From Chrysoperla carnea (taxonomy: Eukaryota > Arthropoda > Insecta > Neuroptera > Chrysopidae), in NCBI RefSeq assembly GCF_905475395.1, contig NC_058339.1:24002001-24066000 (forward strand): a stretch of DNA of 64,000 nucleotides. The letters are read 5' to 3'. Within the stretch, counting starts at the first letter, position 1, and each line of letters starts with the position of its first letter. The translations under genes were made by a program, and so were the position numbers. Under the pieces are notes generated by a model. That model saw only the letters and a list, made by a program, of their open reading frames with translations, was not told the DNA's origin and ran no database searches. Shown one piece after another: positions 24,301 through 39,300 of this stretch.

Positions 24301-27300
24301 AATTTGCCTTTAATGAAGATCATTTTTAACATTATTTTCTCGAGATATTGCGTTTTGTTAGATTTTTACGTGCTATAGATTTGGGCACATTGACAAATCT
24401 TCTTTTAATATAATTATTACAAAGTACCTTCATAATTTAAACAATTAAACAACACATGCTGACAAAAAATAAAAAACAATTCCTATATACAATATACATG
24501 TATAATGTAGATGTTTATGGACGCACCACTCGTCTGTAATAAATTATATTCAGATGTATGAACTTTTTCTTTCTTAATTATCCATAATATATCCTATTTA
24601 TAGAACCTACAATATTTTTATATTATTTTTATATGTCTAATATATTTATGCTAATGGAAGGAGCCAGGCCAAAAAAAAAAATTCGTTGAATTTACTAAAG
24701 CTGATCATTTGAGGTTTGGAGTAGATGTGTACACACTCATACCGCGGTCAGTCGAACGATAGAACAGGGGTCAGATATATGCTATCGAAATGGTGCAGTT
24801 TTACGTGGTACTAAAATGAATTTACTAAAGCTGAAAATTGTTATATTGATTGTATATTGCATATAAATTACAGTTATGATTGTCAGTCAGTTAGGCGTTA
24901 GAACAGGGCTGGTCAGTCAAGCCTTATTTATGAACAATAAATAGAGAATATTCATTTATGAATTCCGTGGTATTTAAATGAATTTATTAAGGCTGAAAAT
25001 TATTATACAGCTTATATATTGCATATAGATAACAGTTATGACAGTCAGTCAGTTAAAGGTTAGAACAGGGCTGGTTAGTCAGTCCTTATTTATGAAAAAT
25101 AAAAAGATAAGATTCATTTATGATTTCCGTGGAATTGAAATGAATTTATTAAAGCTGAAAATTGGGAACGATTGAACCCCTGTTCTATCGTTCGCTTGAC
25201 TGAACGCAGTTTGTGTGTGTACACAACTATTATGACCATTCCTCAAATGATCAGCTAATTAGTAAATTCAACAAACTTTTTTTGGCCTGGCTCCTAATCC
25301 ATACATAGGATAGATGCGTACATATTATATTTTGCTACATATGTTATGTAAACTAAACATTTTAGTTAATTTATTTAAAAATTGTGTAATTTATTTTCAA
25401 ATGAAATATTACTTTTTAAATGAATAAAAATTAACTATAATATGCAATATGAAATGAAATTAGAGGCGGTCACTAACTCTTAAATGGTGAAGTAAATTCA
25501 AATCATACGATATCTAATTTTATTTCATTCATATCACATTTAGTTTCATTATAAATATAATATTTTTTTAAATTTTTGCGGAAATAATTAAAAATGTGAA
25601 TCGTTTGAAATATGAAACCATTTGGGTGTTTTGTTTGCAATTAACACTGAACTGCTTAACAGGGAAACGAAACACGTGTCCGTGTAAATATTTTGCTACG
25701 CCCTTAAGATCAAATTCTCTTAACTTGATTTATATATTTTTTTTCTGCAACGAACTTTTTTTTTAGTATTATAAAACAGATTTTAAAAATGACATTTTTA
25801 AAAAAATTTATGTTCCTAGATCTAAAGTGCCCAATTACGGTAAAGATGATAGCGCGTGCAGTTTGATACTTCCAATATTAAATTTTGGAAAAGATTGTAA
25901 ATATTGAAATAAAAGTAATTTTCTGAGTAATGTTTCATTGTTTACACGGTTTTAAAGAATTTACTCATTTTTAATTTATGTAAATTCTGGGAATATAAAA
26001 CAACATTAATTTATTTAGTTCTTAATCTGAATCAATTTTTTCCATGAACGGTTTTTTAAGGCAAGCCTCCCTTTTTTATATTTTAAAATATCTTTTTTCT
26101 GATATCAATTTCGATTGTCTAAAAGATCGTTGTAGATCTGTTCATACCATATAAAAATATATAAAAAGGTAAGTAAATATAGGGAACTACACCGATCTGT
26201 TAACCAATCGAAATTGGTAACAGAAGAAAGATAATATAATTACGAAAATAATAGTATAGGCTTGCCTGCAAAAAACCATTCATTCATAAAATTGATTAAA
26301 ATTAATTGAATTAAAAATATCCATGAACACTTTTCGAAAGAAAAACTATGATATGAGTGTTTAGAAATCAATAAAATTTCATAAAAAATGTGTCTCATCT
26401 GGTTATCAGATGGGTGAATATAGACCTTATATCAATACCAACTCTTTTAGATCAATAAGTTATATCTTAAAAAGATATTCAAAAGTAAAATATGAAAATA
26501 TAAAAACTGAATTTCAAAAAATACACTGAATTACAGAAATTTGGTGGAAGCGTCGTGAAAATAAAATATTAAAAAGAAAAATTAATCTATTTGAGAAAAT
26601 TTTATATCATGCAGCTTTTTTTGAGGCTGTGGGCTAAGTTTAGGGAGAAGGATAATAAAAATTCACTTGTTATTTGTTATTCTCTTAAGATGGTAATTTA
26701 ACAGTAAATGACAAAGAGAAAAAGAATATTATTTATTTTTGGGTTGATATTCTGGCGCAACTATGTAGGTACCGAGATTAAGATTGTACCACACTTAGTC
26801 GAAAAACACTATTCGAATAATTGGTAAAAAATTAACATTGCTATTATTATAAATAATTTTTCACGGAATACGGAACGCTAAATAATAATAAAAAAAAACA
26901 ACAATTTTGATTTAACACAACACATCATAACCTTCTGCAGTCAGTCTCAGAGAGTTTAAGTTACCTAGATGATATTATGTATGAAGAAATCATGTTTCAT
27001 ATAAAATCAAGTAAGGTGTTATTTTCTGGACAGGTTGTCTGTCATAAGAAGTGATATCTACTTTAAATAATAATTAAAATAAATTTATTAAGTTTTAAAG
27101 AAAATTATTTTTTACAATTAGGAAATGTGATATTAATTCTTGTAATAATATATTTATATAAATATTCATTTAAATATATAATAAATATGTACGTGTTTGA
27201 GTAAAATGTAATTATTCTACAGGTTGATAACTTTTTTATAGGAAATTATTATAATTGCAACATAATTTGTATACTCACGAGCAAAAAATATCGACTTCAT

Positions 27301-30300
27301 AGATATTTCACTTTTTAATATTTTGTAATAAGTTTTTGCATTTTGAAATGCTTGAATTTTGATCTCTTATTTGAAAAGTATGACCCAAAATAAAATTTGG
27401 ATGTGATAGAGCAAAATTAAATTTTTTGGATTCTGATGACGTCACAAAGTTAAAAAATTGATTTTTTTTATAACACAGGCAAATTTGATCCGATCTTATT
27501 GGAATTTTTTTTGAAACCCACTAATTTTGGGTCATTCTTTTTATCTGCGCTGTCAGTTTTTCGCTAGCTATCACTGTTGTGCTTAATTCCGGTACCAGGG
27601 CTCCACATTCTTGGAACCTATTATAGCTAGGTTAATTTTAATCAGAAATTTGAAAATTATGACCCAAATTTAGTAGGATTACATACTTGGTTTATTAAAA
27701 TGGGATAAAATTTGGATGTGATAGAGCAAAATTAAATTTTTTGGATTCTGATGACGTCATAAAGTTATAAAATTCGATTTTTTTGATAACACAGGCAAAT
27801 TTGATCCGATGTTATTTGAATTTTTTTTGAAGCCCACTAATTTTAAGTCATTCTTTTCAGCTGCGATGTCAGTTTTTCGCTATCTATCACTTATGAGCAT
27901 AATTTCGTGATCAGGACTCCACCTTCTTGAAACCTATTAGAACTAGATTATTTTTGATCACAAATTTAAAAAGTATGACCCAAATTTAGTAAGATTACAT
28001 ACTTGATCTATTGCAAATAATATTCAAGTTTGTTTCGCTTTCAAAAATTATTTCTGGAAAATTTAAAGGCTTTAAAAATTCTCTTAAGATTTGAGTCATT
28101 TATTTTGCGCTCCAGTGTAGATGCAATTATTTCTAAAAACTAGATTTTTATAAATAATTGGTTAGTTACGTTTGAACAATTTCTTGTATCTTCAACAAAA
28201 TCATTCTTACGTTTACGTTTGCGTTTCAAGACGTTACCATACAAGTAATATCGTAGTAAACAATAATATCTGATTTTAGATTGTAATGTCATGATTGTTT
28301 TATCTGTTTTGCAATAAAAATATGTCTTCAAACTTGTCACTGCCACCGTTATTGTTAGTCCTTATAAATTTCAAATGTGTTTTTTTTAATAGTTACATAA
28401 TAAGAATAACATCATTAAAAATTATTGAACAAATCAAATAATGTGTGTATCTATCCTAAATTTTTCTGAATTAATAGTTAGAAAAATGGCAAGATAGGAA
28501 TTTATCTAAAAAATAAATGTTTCAAATATTATTTCGCTGAAACATCTCAGAATCAATTAGATTAATGGAAGATTTGAATCAGTTTCTAGTTGTGAAAGTT
28601 CATTACGAAAGAGTAAAGACGTTGTTCGTTCTTAGAATAGTTTTTTTTATCGATATTTTGAGGGATTACGAATAGTTACCCAGAAAATTTTAAATTTTCG
28701 AATTTATTAGGTATTCTTAATTTTCTCAAAATTGACCACTGTTTATTTAGTACAGAACTTCAGAATATTATTTGACAGAATATAAATCTGGAGAATTAGT
28801 GATACAATAATTTGAAACAAATATAGGTTTGGTTCTAAAATAGAAATAGAAAAAATCTCTTAAAAGAGAAAAATAATTTATGAAAATCAATTTATAAATA
28901 TAATCCAATTTTCTGTTTTAATTCCAAATGGTTTATTTAATTTTGTGGTGGTAATATTGAAAAGTGTTGGCGAAAATAAATTAATATCAAATTTGGGTGT
29001 TAAAGTTAAAGTTTTTAATAATCTACTAGCTGTACTTTGCAAAGCTTCGTTGTGAACAACAGATAGCAAGGTTGCTGGTACACAGCAACTCAGCACACTT
29101 GAAAAAAGTTGCTTTCTCACGGTCGCGGCTTTGTTACTGGGGCGAATAAACATAATGAAAATCTAATAAAAATTTGACAAACCCCCGATAAAAGGTTTTT
29201 TAAACGACGACCACAATTTTTAAATGACTGAACTGATGTACATGTAACTTGCAGTATTGTAATGTACAAATCATGCCCTTCTATTTGATACCTCCACTTG
29301 AGTATATTTGAAAATATTCGTTGGTTTATCCCCACTTCCACCTCCATATTCCCTTTCGCCGAGGGTTTAAAAAACAATCTTTAAATCGGTTTGTATATCG
29401 TGTCAAAATTTGAGCTCCATCAATGGAGAATTTTTTGATTTTTTGAAGCATTTTTATATAGATAATCATTTTTCAAAAAAAAAAGCTTGTTTCTTTGTCT
29501 AAAAGCTTCATTTAAGTATGCACAAAAATCTCTTTAAAATAATAAATTGTATCCTGAAAATTGTGCATTTTAGGAATGAATAAAAAAACTATCACCCAGA
29601 GAATTCCGATGGCTTTAGCTTAGATTAATGATTTAGACGCTTAATAAAAAATTGAAGGAAGTGAAGAAGGTCGCTACACTATAAATATAGCGGATGAGTT
29701 TGTTCTTAATGATAATAAATTATTTTTAATAAAAATACAAACCATATGCAGTATTAGAGGCAGGTTATGTGTAAAAAAAAAGTACCTCCCTCCTTTTTAA
29801 TAATTATATATATCATTTTTCTATTTATAACATAAATCATGGAAATTTTTTTGGTTTCATTAATTATATTTAAATACCAGCATATTTAAATTATCGGACC
29901 ATTTATTTGTTCCCGATGCATCTGACTTATAATCTTAATAATTCATTTATTTAAATTTTTCCGACGGAGGAAGTGAATTCATAATTAGTGATAATGACAA
30001 CGATAACGCTAATTAGCGATATAATCATAATAAGGAAAATCTATTGGGCAAATATTCGATACAGTATGTTAATTTTTGTATAGGAATTTTAAGTATTCAT
30101 AAAATGAAATTATTTAATAAGTTTTTAAAATATAATATTCGGATATTGATTCGATCTGGTAGATGTCGAAAACGGCTACCGTTAAAATGTGTTTTATGTT
30201 ATCTAGACTGTGCTCATTACTTAGAATATATAAAATAAAATAATAAATAGTAAATCAAATATTAGAATTTATTGTTAATGTTTTTTCTATTTACGAATTT

Positions 30301-33300
30301 AATGTTTTACTTCAGTTTATAACGACACGCATTTTTCGGCCAATATTAATATTATGGAAATATTATTTTAAAACTGACGAAAATAGATATTCTTCCCACA
30401 AGTTATAGAGTTTCTACAAGTTTCTAGAAGTTATATATTTCTTTAAAAAATCAGTATTTCATTAAAATTATAATATTAATAAGAAGAATAAAAATACAGC
30501 TTTTTTTAAATTATAAATTATAACCAATTTTTCGACCAACATATGGAGTCCTACATTTAACATCAGCTCAGCTGTCTTTTGTCTTTCAATGGCCATCAAA
30601 GCGCAATCCTGCTAGCCTATCCTCTCTCATTTTACTCCTTAGATAAGTTTTCAGACGTCTGAGTGACGCAAATGGCCTTTCAGCTATTGCTGTGGTAATT
30701 GGCCAGTAAAGACTAATCTCAAAAAAATGAAGTATGCATGGAAGAGTTTTACTTAAATCATATTTTAAAAATAGACAAGCATGCTTGCAATTTGACGGTT
30801 TTTCGATGGTATCTTGAGAGTTCCTAAAGTTATTATTTGCAAAGGCTCTATATATTTTGTATCCATTTAATTTGTAGAAAGAACATGATTCATTTGAATG
30901 TGTATTATGCTATTTGTTTTTATATATAGTGTTAGATATTTTAAGACGTTTTTTATGATGTTAACGAATATGTAAAATTTCCCATAATATGTAGTAACTA
31001 AGTTATTTCCATTTTTTTAAGGACACCTCGTAATGATGCCTATGGAATGTTCGACTTCTTTTTGTACCATAAAATCGTTGAATTTAAAAACTTAAGATAA
31101 ATAGCATTTTTTCGAGATTCGATAAAATTTCAAAATTAATATTGTTTTGTTCACTTTATCATTGATTAACACTACTGTATATTAAAAACTATATAAAGGA
31201 GGATTTGAACTATTCAACCAATTTGCTTAAACCTACTACATTTACACGATGTTTAACATCAATTCGCCATTAGCTTAAGATTTTTGAGTTATATATCTTC
31301 TTTTGTTTAATGATGCTATTGCGATTATTACAGTAAAACAGCATTTAAGATCATTAATTGAGAGATGATTAATTATTAATATAATATTTCATTATGTATT
31401 TAATGATGTAGAGAATAACACGACTAACTAAGAATAAGAGCCATCAATTTTATAGAATACATTTTATAAAATTGATGACCCAAGTTTGTAACGCCTAAAA
31501 ATATTGATGCTACGAACAAAATTTTGGTATAGATGTTCATAAAATCACCTAATTATGTTAGTTCATTTTCGATTCTCTGTCCGGCTGTCTGCCAACACGA
31601 TAACTCAAAAACGAAAAAAGATATCAAGTTGAAATTTTTATAGCGTGCTCAGGACATAAGAAGTGAGATCGAGTTCGTAAATGAGCAACATAGGTCAATT
31701 GAGTCTTGGGTCTGTAAGAAACATTTTGTAAACCGTTAGAGATATAACAAAAGTTTAAATGTAAAAAATGTTCCTAATAAAAAAAAAACTTCTTTTGTTT
31801 GAAATATTTTCTCATAGACATCACTGTTTACCCATAAGAGCGCAAATGAGGCGCAAATTATGTAGTTTGTATTAAATGGGAATATCAGTTAAGTGTGTAT
31901 GTATGTTTGTATGTTTGGCTATCTTTCTATACTGATATGACGTAAAAAAACAAACGATTGCGTAATCAACTGTCTTAAAATGGTATTCAAACAATTAACT
32001 CAGTCAATTGTTTCTTTTCACTTGTTATTATATGTCATTAATTTATTTTGCCATAAATAATAAATAATTAAGGTACCTACACATATAAAATCAGTCTCTA
32101 GAATTCGTTACGTAGGTACTCGGTCGTGAATTGAATATCGTAAAAACTTAAAAGAGATTTCTCTGTATTCAGAATGCACAGAAGTCAAATGGAATTGACG
32201 ACAAACATCATACAAAAATCACTATATTTTCATGTTCTTTATTTTTTTTGTAATTAAGTACTTTTTCATTACACTATGCTAGCATAGCACTACACTGTTA
32301 AAGCAGTGTGTGAATGAATGTGAGAACATTATTTTAAATAAAGCAGACTAAGACTAAGACTAACACATAACTTCTCTATTCTTGGTTGTTGGTTCTCTTT
32401 ATGAGACATCACATGAATGGAACAACATTTATGTAATATAAATAATACCTATATATATTTATATGTATGTGATATTACACAAAGGACTAAAAGGTATAAA
32501 AAATATAAACATATGCACAGATGTCTATGTCTCATTCTAAGCAAGCCGTCGTCGATATCACCTTTACAGACGAAACCAATAAATTTCTGATTATGTAAAT
32601 AGTCCGCGAGAAAGCTCCCTTTTCGTTAAATGTTCAATACTTACTCAAAACTTTTGGCGAGTCAACCAAACTTTCTCTCTACGATTGCTTTCGAAAGTGC
32701 AGCTTTTTCAACTGAGCATATTTAAGCTATCGGTCTGACAAAACGTAAAAGGAAATTTGTCGGATACTACGACCACGTGATAACATTATTATTAAACAAA
32801 TCAGCAAAATTGAATTATGTAGGTATGTAATGAAAAAGAAAAATGCTTAAGCACGGCATGTTCGAGGTGGTAGACAATTTCGCTGCTGCAGTATTTTTAA
32901 GCTTTTATTCAAATTGCAATGCATGAAGGTATGTATAACAATGCATGGTAAGGTAAGTGAAGTCCCGATTTTCCCATCGCTTCCACCATTGATATACATA
33001 TGTTTTATAGATATGTTGTTTTATGCTTGGAGAGTATAAAAGCGAATTTTTGGGTAAATTATGAAAATTTCAGTCTGTTTCCGTGAATCATGTATAAGAA
33101 TGATAGTTTTAATTATCATGATCTCTTTTCTTCTTGAGTTAATCATTGTCAGCCTGAATGCAAATCAATCTTGAAAATTTATCTTTCATAAATTCCCTAT
33201 TTCGCGCTCATCGTGAATTAGAAATATTGCCATCCATGGCAGATATCAATAATAAGTCGGTGGTACGCAGGATTGGTAGATAAAAGTTCCAAATCTTATC

Positions 33301-36300
33301 ACTGTTTTTGCGAATATGAAAATTCTCAAGAATCATTTTAGTAATCATTAATCTATAACGCCTTTTCAAGGTACAAAAATCGGTAAGATTTTTGTACAGA
33401 TTTTCAGTAGTCCTTGATGTAAAATTAATAGGGACACTGGAGGAGAGGGACCCATTTTTCTTGGTGAAACACATCTAAATAGGCAATAGTTACGCTACTG
33501 GGTAACAATGAAAACGAATGGGAATTCGAGCTGTCAAAGAATTAGAGTTATTGAAGCTGTACTGCAGTCTTACAGAACCAAATTTCCAGAAGGTTGAAAA
33601 CATTGATTTTTTATGATTTATCACATATAATACTTTTGATTTCGATTTTCGTTGTGAAAAAGACAACTTTCTATCAGAAAGTAATTATTATGCACAAGAG
33701 TTTTGTGTATGTGTTTGTGTTTGTAAGAGTTGCAAGTGCGTCAACAAAATCATTTTCATAAAACAAGATCATTTAAAAAAAATATATAATTCATTTCATT
33801 CTTGAATATTCAAAAATGTTTTTTTTGTTTTGGCGTGTCATCGATGATTGAGATGTTGTTTAAATTATTAAAAAACAGCTTTTTTTTTGTTAACTTCATC
33901 AACATCTTGGTTTGTGAACGACGCACATATGCATGTCTTAAATAGACACATTAATTATTTTTTTTACCTTAAAGAGAATAATAGTGATTTTTTTTATGTT
34001 AAAAATTATGGATTCAAACGTTTTTGGTCGTATGATTGGTATATCGACTAAGCTTTTAAAACACAGAGAGAAGAGAATTACAAATACAAAATTACTAATC
34101 GATAAGTACTCTTCCGCAATTTTATCAAACATCAGATTTCCTTACACCACAAGGGAAGTAAGTCTGATAAAAGCTAAGCCACTTTCAAGCTTTCCCATTT
34201 ATTGGATTAATATGTAATTTTTTAAGAAATACATATTTTTTTTCAACTTTTGCAAGTAGGATGTTGAAGAATATTTTCCAAAAGTCACTCGTAAATATCG
34301 ATTAGATTTTGTAAAACATTGCTTCTTGAAGAAGGTATGGTGCCACGAAAGACTGACGATTAACTCTATAAATAATTTTAGTTTGTTTGATTGAATTTGG
34401 AGGGAATATTAATGGCTACTAAACCTTCAATAAATTCAGTCGAAGTTTATTTTGTTCATTTTTTTGCGCATAATTCTTTGGTTTTTTTTCTCTCCATATC
34501 TAGGAAGCAAAAGTAAAGAATGTCTCAGATCTTATGTCCATTCTCGCCGAAGATGACAATGAACATGAGTTCTGAGATATTCGTTACCTGCTTCCGTGGT
34601 GTGTTTATTGTTTTTCGGCTCAACGGTGGCGAAAAGCGGCAACTTTGTTTAGCGCTGTGCTAAGATCTGAGACATTCTTTACTTTTGCTCTCTAGATGTA
34701 TGTATGATCATAAATTTTAAGTTCATAAAATCAAAATAATCCAGTCACCTTCCAAGAGAACGTCCCACGTTTTGAGAGACTGAGAATTTTCGTCAATGAT
34801 CAGTACTTGCTGACAGACAGTAATGTGATATTAGTTTTGAAACCATAAATATTTTTACCATCATTAAATTTGAGTGGGATGTGGGCAATTACAAAGGAGA
34901 ACAAAAGAAGCCTCTACTGAATTTAACTAAGGTAATAATTCCGTCGCCAATAAACAAAAAACTGAACTTGCACGTTTTTACAAAAACTCGTTGCTAACTT
35001 AATAAGTTAGCTACTAAGAGCTGATATTCGCACGGATTGGAGGCTTAGAAGTAGTCCTTAATCAACCCTCAAAATATCAATCAAACAAAAGAAAACACAC
35101 GGCGTGGTTCTAAATATTATTTGGATCATTAAAACGCTTTCGTTACATTGTACAAAAAATTAGCTTCTTCAAAAGGCAACACTAATCAAAAACTAATGGA
35201 AAAACGCAAAGGACGGCAACGGCAATGTGTGTAAAACAATTTTCCGAAAATCAGAGACCGTCTTTAATTACTTTGAAATGCAAATAATGTCTTTAATCAC
35301 TTTGAAATTCATTGAATAAATTTTAAATAACTCAACATACCATCTAACGATGAAAAAAGACTTGAAGAATCTTTCCAAGCCCAGGAACATAAATCACATG
35401 TTGTAACTCCATCAGGTGTAATATCATCATCTAAAAATGCTGGCCTTGGTGGTGGAGGTACAAAATTGCCAGCCCATAAGCCACCCGCACTTGCATCGAA
35501 TGGCATTGGTGAATCCTCATCAAAGTTACTTGGCCACCAATCAATTCCATCATTAGAATCACCTAAAAATGCCTCAGCAACATCGGTCAAGCTGTTTCCT
35601 GCTGTGGCATCTCCCGTGGGAGGTATCATAGATACCTGAAACAATAATATTCGTTTTTAAAATAAAATAATGTCAACAATGTCTTCTATTAAAAGTTCAA
35701 AATAAACTTTGTAACATCAGAACAATTAGTGGAGTAAACATAGGCATAAAAATATCAAAACTCGGATTCAAAATAGTTTATACTTTAAAATTTTGGGTTT
35801 TAGTGAAGTTTTTGTTTTTTAAAAAAATATCTCAAAAATAAATGTCACAAATTTCGTCATGACCGAAGTTAAAGTAAATCTGATCTTGAATAAAAATTAA
35901 ATTTTTTGGCTACGAAGATATGAGAACGTAGGGATTTGGGATGGCAACGAAGAAATTAAGGAACAAATTTTTATGCCATTATAAGCTAATAGTATTATGT
36001 CACGATGAAATTTTTTTTAGATATTCTTGTACCAAAATACATAAACAAGCCAAAATCTGATTTAAAAACCGACTTAAAAGATAGCACGGCGTCTCATTTT
36101 TTTCAATATCGAAAAGTTCTAAAAATTAAATCAGTGCTGGCTAAAGTGGAGAAAAATTTGTGACAGAGCAAATAATTATGAATAATTTTCAGCTTCTGAT
36201 CAAATTTTGTCGATTCTGCAATTTTTCACTGAAAAATCTAGCAATGGAAAACGTCCGGCACAATGGCATTTTTGGTATGCAAGTTGGCATGGTCGCAAAG

Positions 36301-39300
36301 AATATTGGCTTTCGGTCTGCGAATGAATAAGGCCCAGAAATTTTTGCCAAAGACCATTCTCAGTCTTGATGCTAATATTTTTGGCGGTAAACTCTAGATA
36401 TCACCCTATATAAATTCGATTCGTTAAAACGAAAAAACTTGGAAAATTGTCCTGTTTTCTTAAAAGATCTTTCAGCTGCTTTTGAAGTATATGTGAAGTA
36501 GAGGCAACTTTATTTTCTTTCAGATTAAAAAAGCATATTCTTCTAGTTATTACTTAATTGCATCATAAAGAACCTTTTTTTCGTAAAATAAGCGGGCTTT
36601 TCAAAAAAAGTTGTTGATGATTTCATATTCAATGTAAAATTTAAATATTTTCGAAATGGAGGGAATCTTCCACTCAATCCTAAAATCCTTCTACTTATTT
36701 TTTAAGTACATAATAAGGAATCTTTTTATATCAAAATTAGCGAGCTTTTTAAAAATTTATTATTCTTATTTTAAGTTAATAATAAAGCAGGCAGACTACA
36801 TCACAGGCGGTTAAGACACTTTTTGCTTAAAATTTTCTGATATCGGTAATTAAATATTTCACAACCATTTTGTTCAGTAAAATGAAAAATTAATTAAATC
36901 CGATGTCTGAAACTATCTTCCAAATAAAAACCTAATTCCACCCGACTATAAATTATATTAGAAGAATACATTCATAGTGCCGTCGGCACTGTATTATTAA
37001 GACAACAACATTGTATATCTTTATATATACGAAGATCAGTAAAACATTTGGCCGGATGCCCACTGGTTTTATCCAAGATAATGGAACAAATGAGATCTCT
37101 CGTTCATATAATATAATTGAACTTTTAGTTTGGGTTCGATTATAAATAAAATGGATGAAAGTTTGACACACGATACTTGAATATAATCAAATACTTCATT
37201 AAATTCTGTTTAATGAAGTATTTATTGCAATGTTGGTAACACAATTAACAATTAAGACATTCTTTAATGAAAGAATTATATCTTCGCTATTTGACCTCTA
37301 CATAGTCTTGCTAATATATTACTGTGAACTATTCACATATAAAAAATATAAATAAAATTGTTTGCCGATACTAACGCTCAAACGTGTATAATTTTTTTTT
37401 TTTTAATTTTAATTTTGTTCCTTTTAAAAAAATATATTTTGTAATTTTTTTAAAAATAGTTTCATTTTATACTTAAAATCATAGAACCTTATTGGTAAAA
37501 AGTTGACAAAAAGGTTTATAAAAAGCTTAGCACAAGCAGGTATACAAGTATCTTTAAAGAAAGAAGCTTTACCTAGTTATTACAATGAAATTGTAAAGAA
37601 GCTTTAAAAAGAATTAATTTTTATATTTAATAATAAAGAAGGTACACAACGACACATTTTTAATTAACTTAATCCATTTATTTAATTTTAGACACGAAAA
37701 ATAATTTGTATTGACAATAAAAATTTTTCTTAGAAACTCTTTTCCTTAATTAAAAAAATTGGTTATTTTTGAATTATTTTATATCAACGTTTCAAATTCA
37801 TCAGATAATCAGATAATTAAAAAATAAGTTAAGATTGATTGGGGAGATTTGTTTATAATGTTAAAAAGTTGAGCGGTTACGGGTTAGGTTAATAAAACGT
37901 TTCAATCAACAAAAAATATGTTGCTAAAAAATAATGCCCCACTAAAATCACTTCTGTCGAAACCGCAACTGGAATTTCCGCTTTTGTCCTGCTAAAACTA
38001 TGGTTTCGATGAGATACTACTAAAAATTGTTTACGATATATTGTTATTTCAGTTACTAAAAATTGCTACAAAAGGGAAATCTCTATTCGCTACTGTTGAA
38101 TTTGTTAATTGCGACGGAAAACCAGAAAAATATTGATAATATGATAAAATTGCTTCCATAAAATGTGATTTCGTTTGGAAGAAATGGGTTTAAAAACATT
38201 CGAAAGCAGAAAATTGATATACGTCAAAACATTTTTCTAATCTAACAAATTTTCCGTATCTACAAAACTTATTGTAATATATAGTTCTAGAAAAATAATT
38301 TTTCAATACCTGTATTGTTTTTTTTAATTTAAATAAACAATTTTAAATCATTCCAAAAATTGAATGCATATTGCATGCGTGTATTAAAATAATTAAAAAA
38401 TTGCCGAACGAAATGTATCTAATTTAACGGTAAGAATACTTTACCGACAGAAATATATCTATTTTAACGATAAGAAATGCATTCCAATCTTTCCAAATAT
38501 TATGCAAAATAAAAAAATTGTATATTCAACACGAAAACGTTAAATGTTTTGAATTATAATTTCAGTAACCTTTACAATTTTTGGTTTGAACTTTTCTACA
38601 TCTGTAGATTTTTAATAAGTATTAAGATATTTTTTGATTTATATTAAGTTTTTTTCATCCAAATAAATCATTTTCAAACTTGAGTATTATTTTTAATAAC
38701 TAACTTCGTGAGACAATAAATTTTGGTTTTTATACAAACTTTAATTTCCATTCTTTTTCATTTTTACCTTACGTTTACCTTTACATAAATTTTAGAAATA
38801 GTTTAAAAAAGCGAATACTTTTTGATTGAAAAATATTTGATTGAATAAACTATAAATTCAATCAACTCAAAATTATCTGTGTTTAAAATGAAAAAACTTT
38901 AAAATCACACAATTTGGTGGAAGCGCAAGTAAATTAGTAAAAGAAATATATGTTTCTTAAGTCTTATTACCTATTTATAAATAAACTTTGGTAACCAGGA
39001 AAAATAACTAAATCATCCGTAGACTGCGCGCGTATCTTCTTAATAAAAAAAACGAGCGCACAATTCAAACTAACATACACTTTTCCATAAAAATTAAATT
39101 AATACAACGAAAATAAGTTAAAATTAACGTCGTTTTGTACAACACATAAACACATAAATATATATATTTAAAAATAATTTCACTTGTAAAACAATTTAAT
39201 AATAATTCAACAAGAACTCAAAGAAGTAAAAACAACAACTTATAAAAAAAACTTTTTAAAAATATAAAAAAACACAAACGATGAGATGAAGAGAAAAAAA

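Larger units (their letters stand above)
19962..35340 (-). other. 15.4-kb intron of the membrane-protein gene
   Basis: Between the transmembrane exon and the juxtamembrane exon. Filled with transposon remnants listed separately and plain AT-rich DNA. Stretches where I see nothing beyond background: 19962-21310, 21610-22490, 25300-26040, 26290-27370, 28010-30550, 32040-34500, 34700-35340. Small open frames within (28140-28346, 28887-29377, 30044-30238, 33208-33474, 33938-34217) have no recognisable domain. Confidence 0.7.

Noticed and set aside
28887..29377. Two overlapping minus-strand frames of 88 and 86 codons
   Set aside because: No recognisable domain, no consistent splice sites, composition like the intron around them.
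33208..33474. 88-codon minus-strand frame in the 15-kb intron
   Set aside because: No known motif; no phase-compatible splice pair that inserts it between the 35341 and 19961 exons, which already join cleanly.
37189..37223. MicroRNA hairpin
   Set aside because: A 15-bp stem is too short for a precursor and no second arm extends it.
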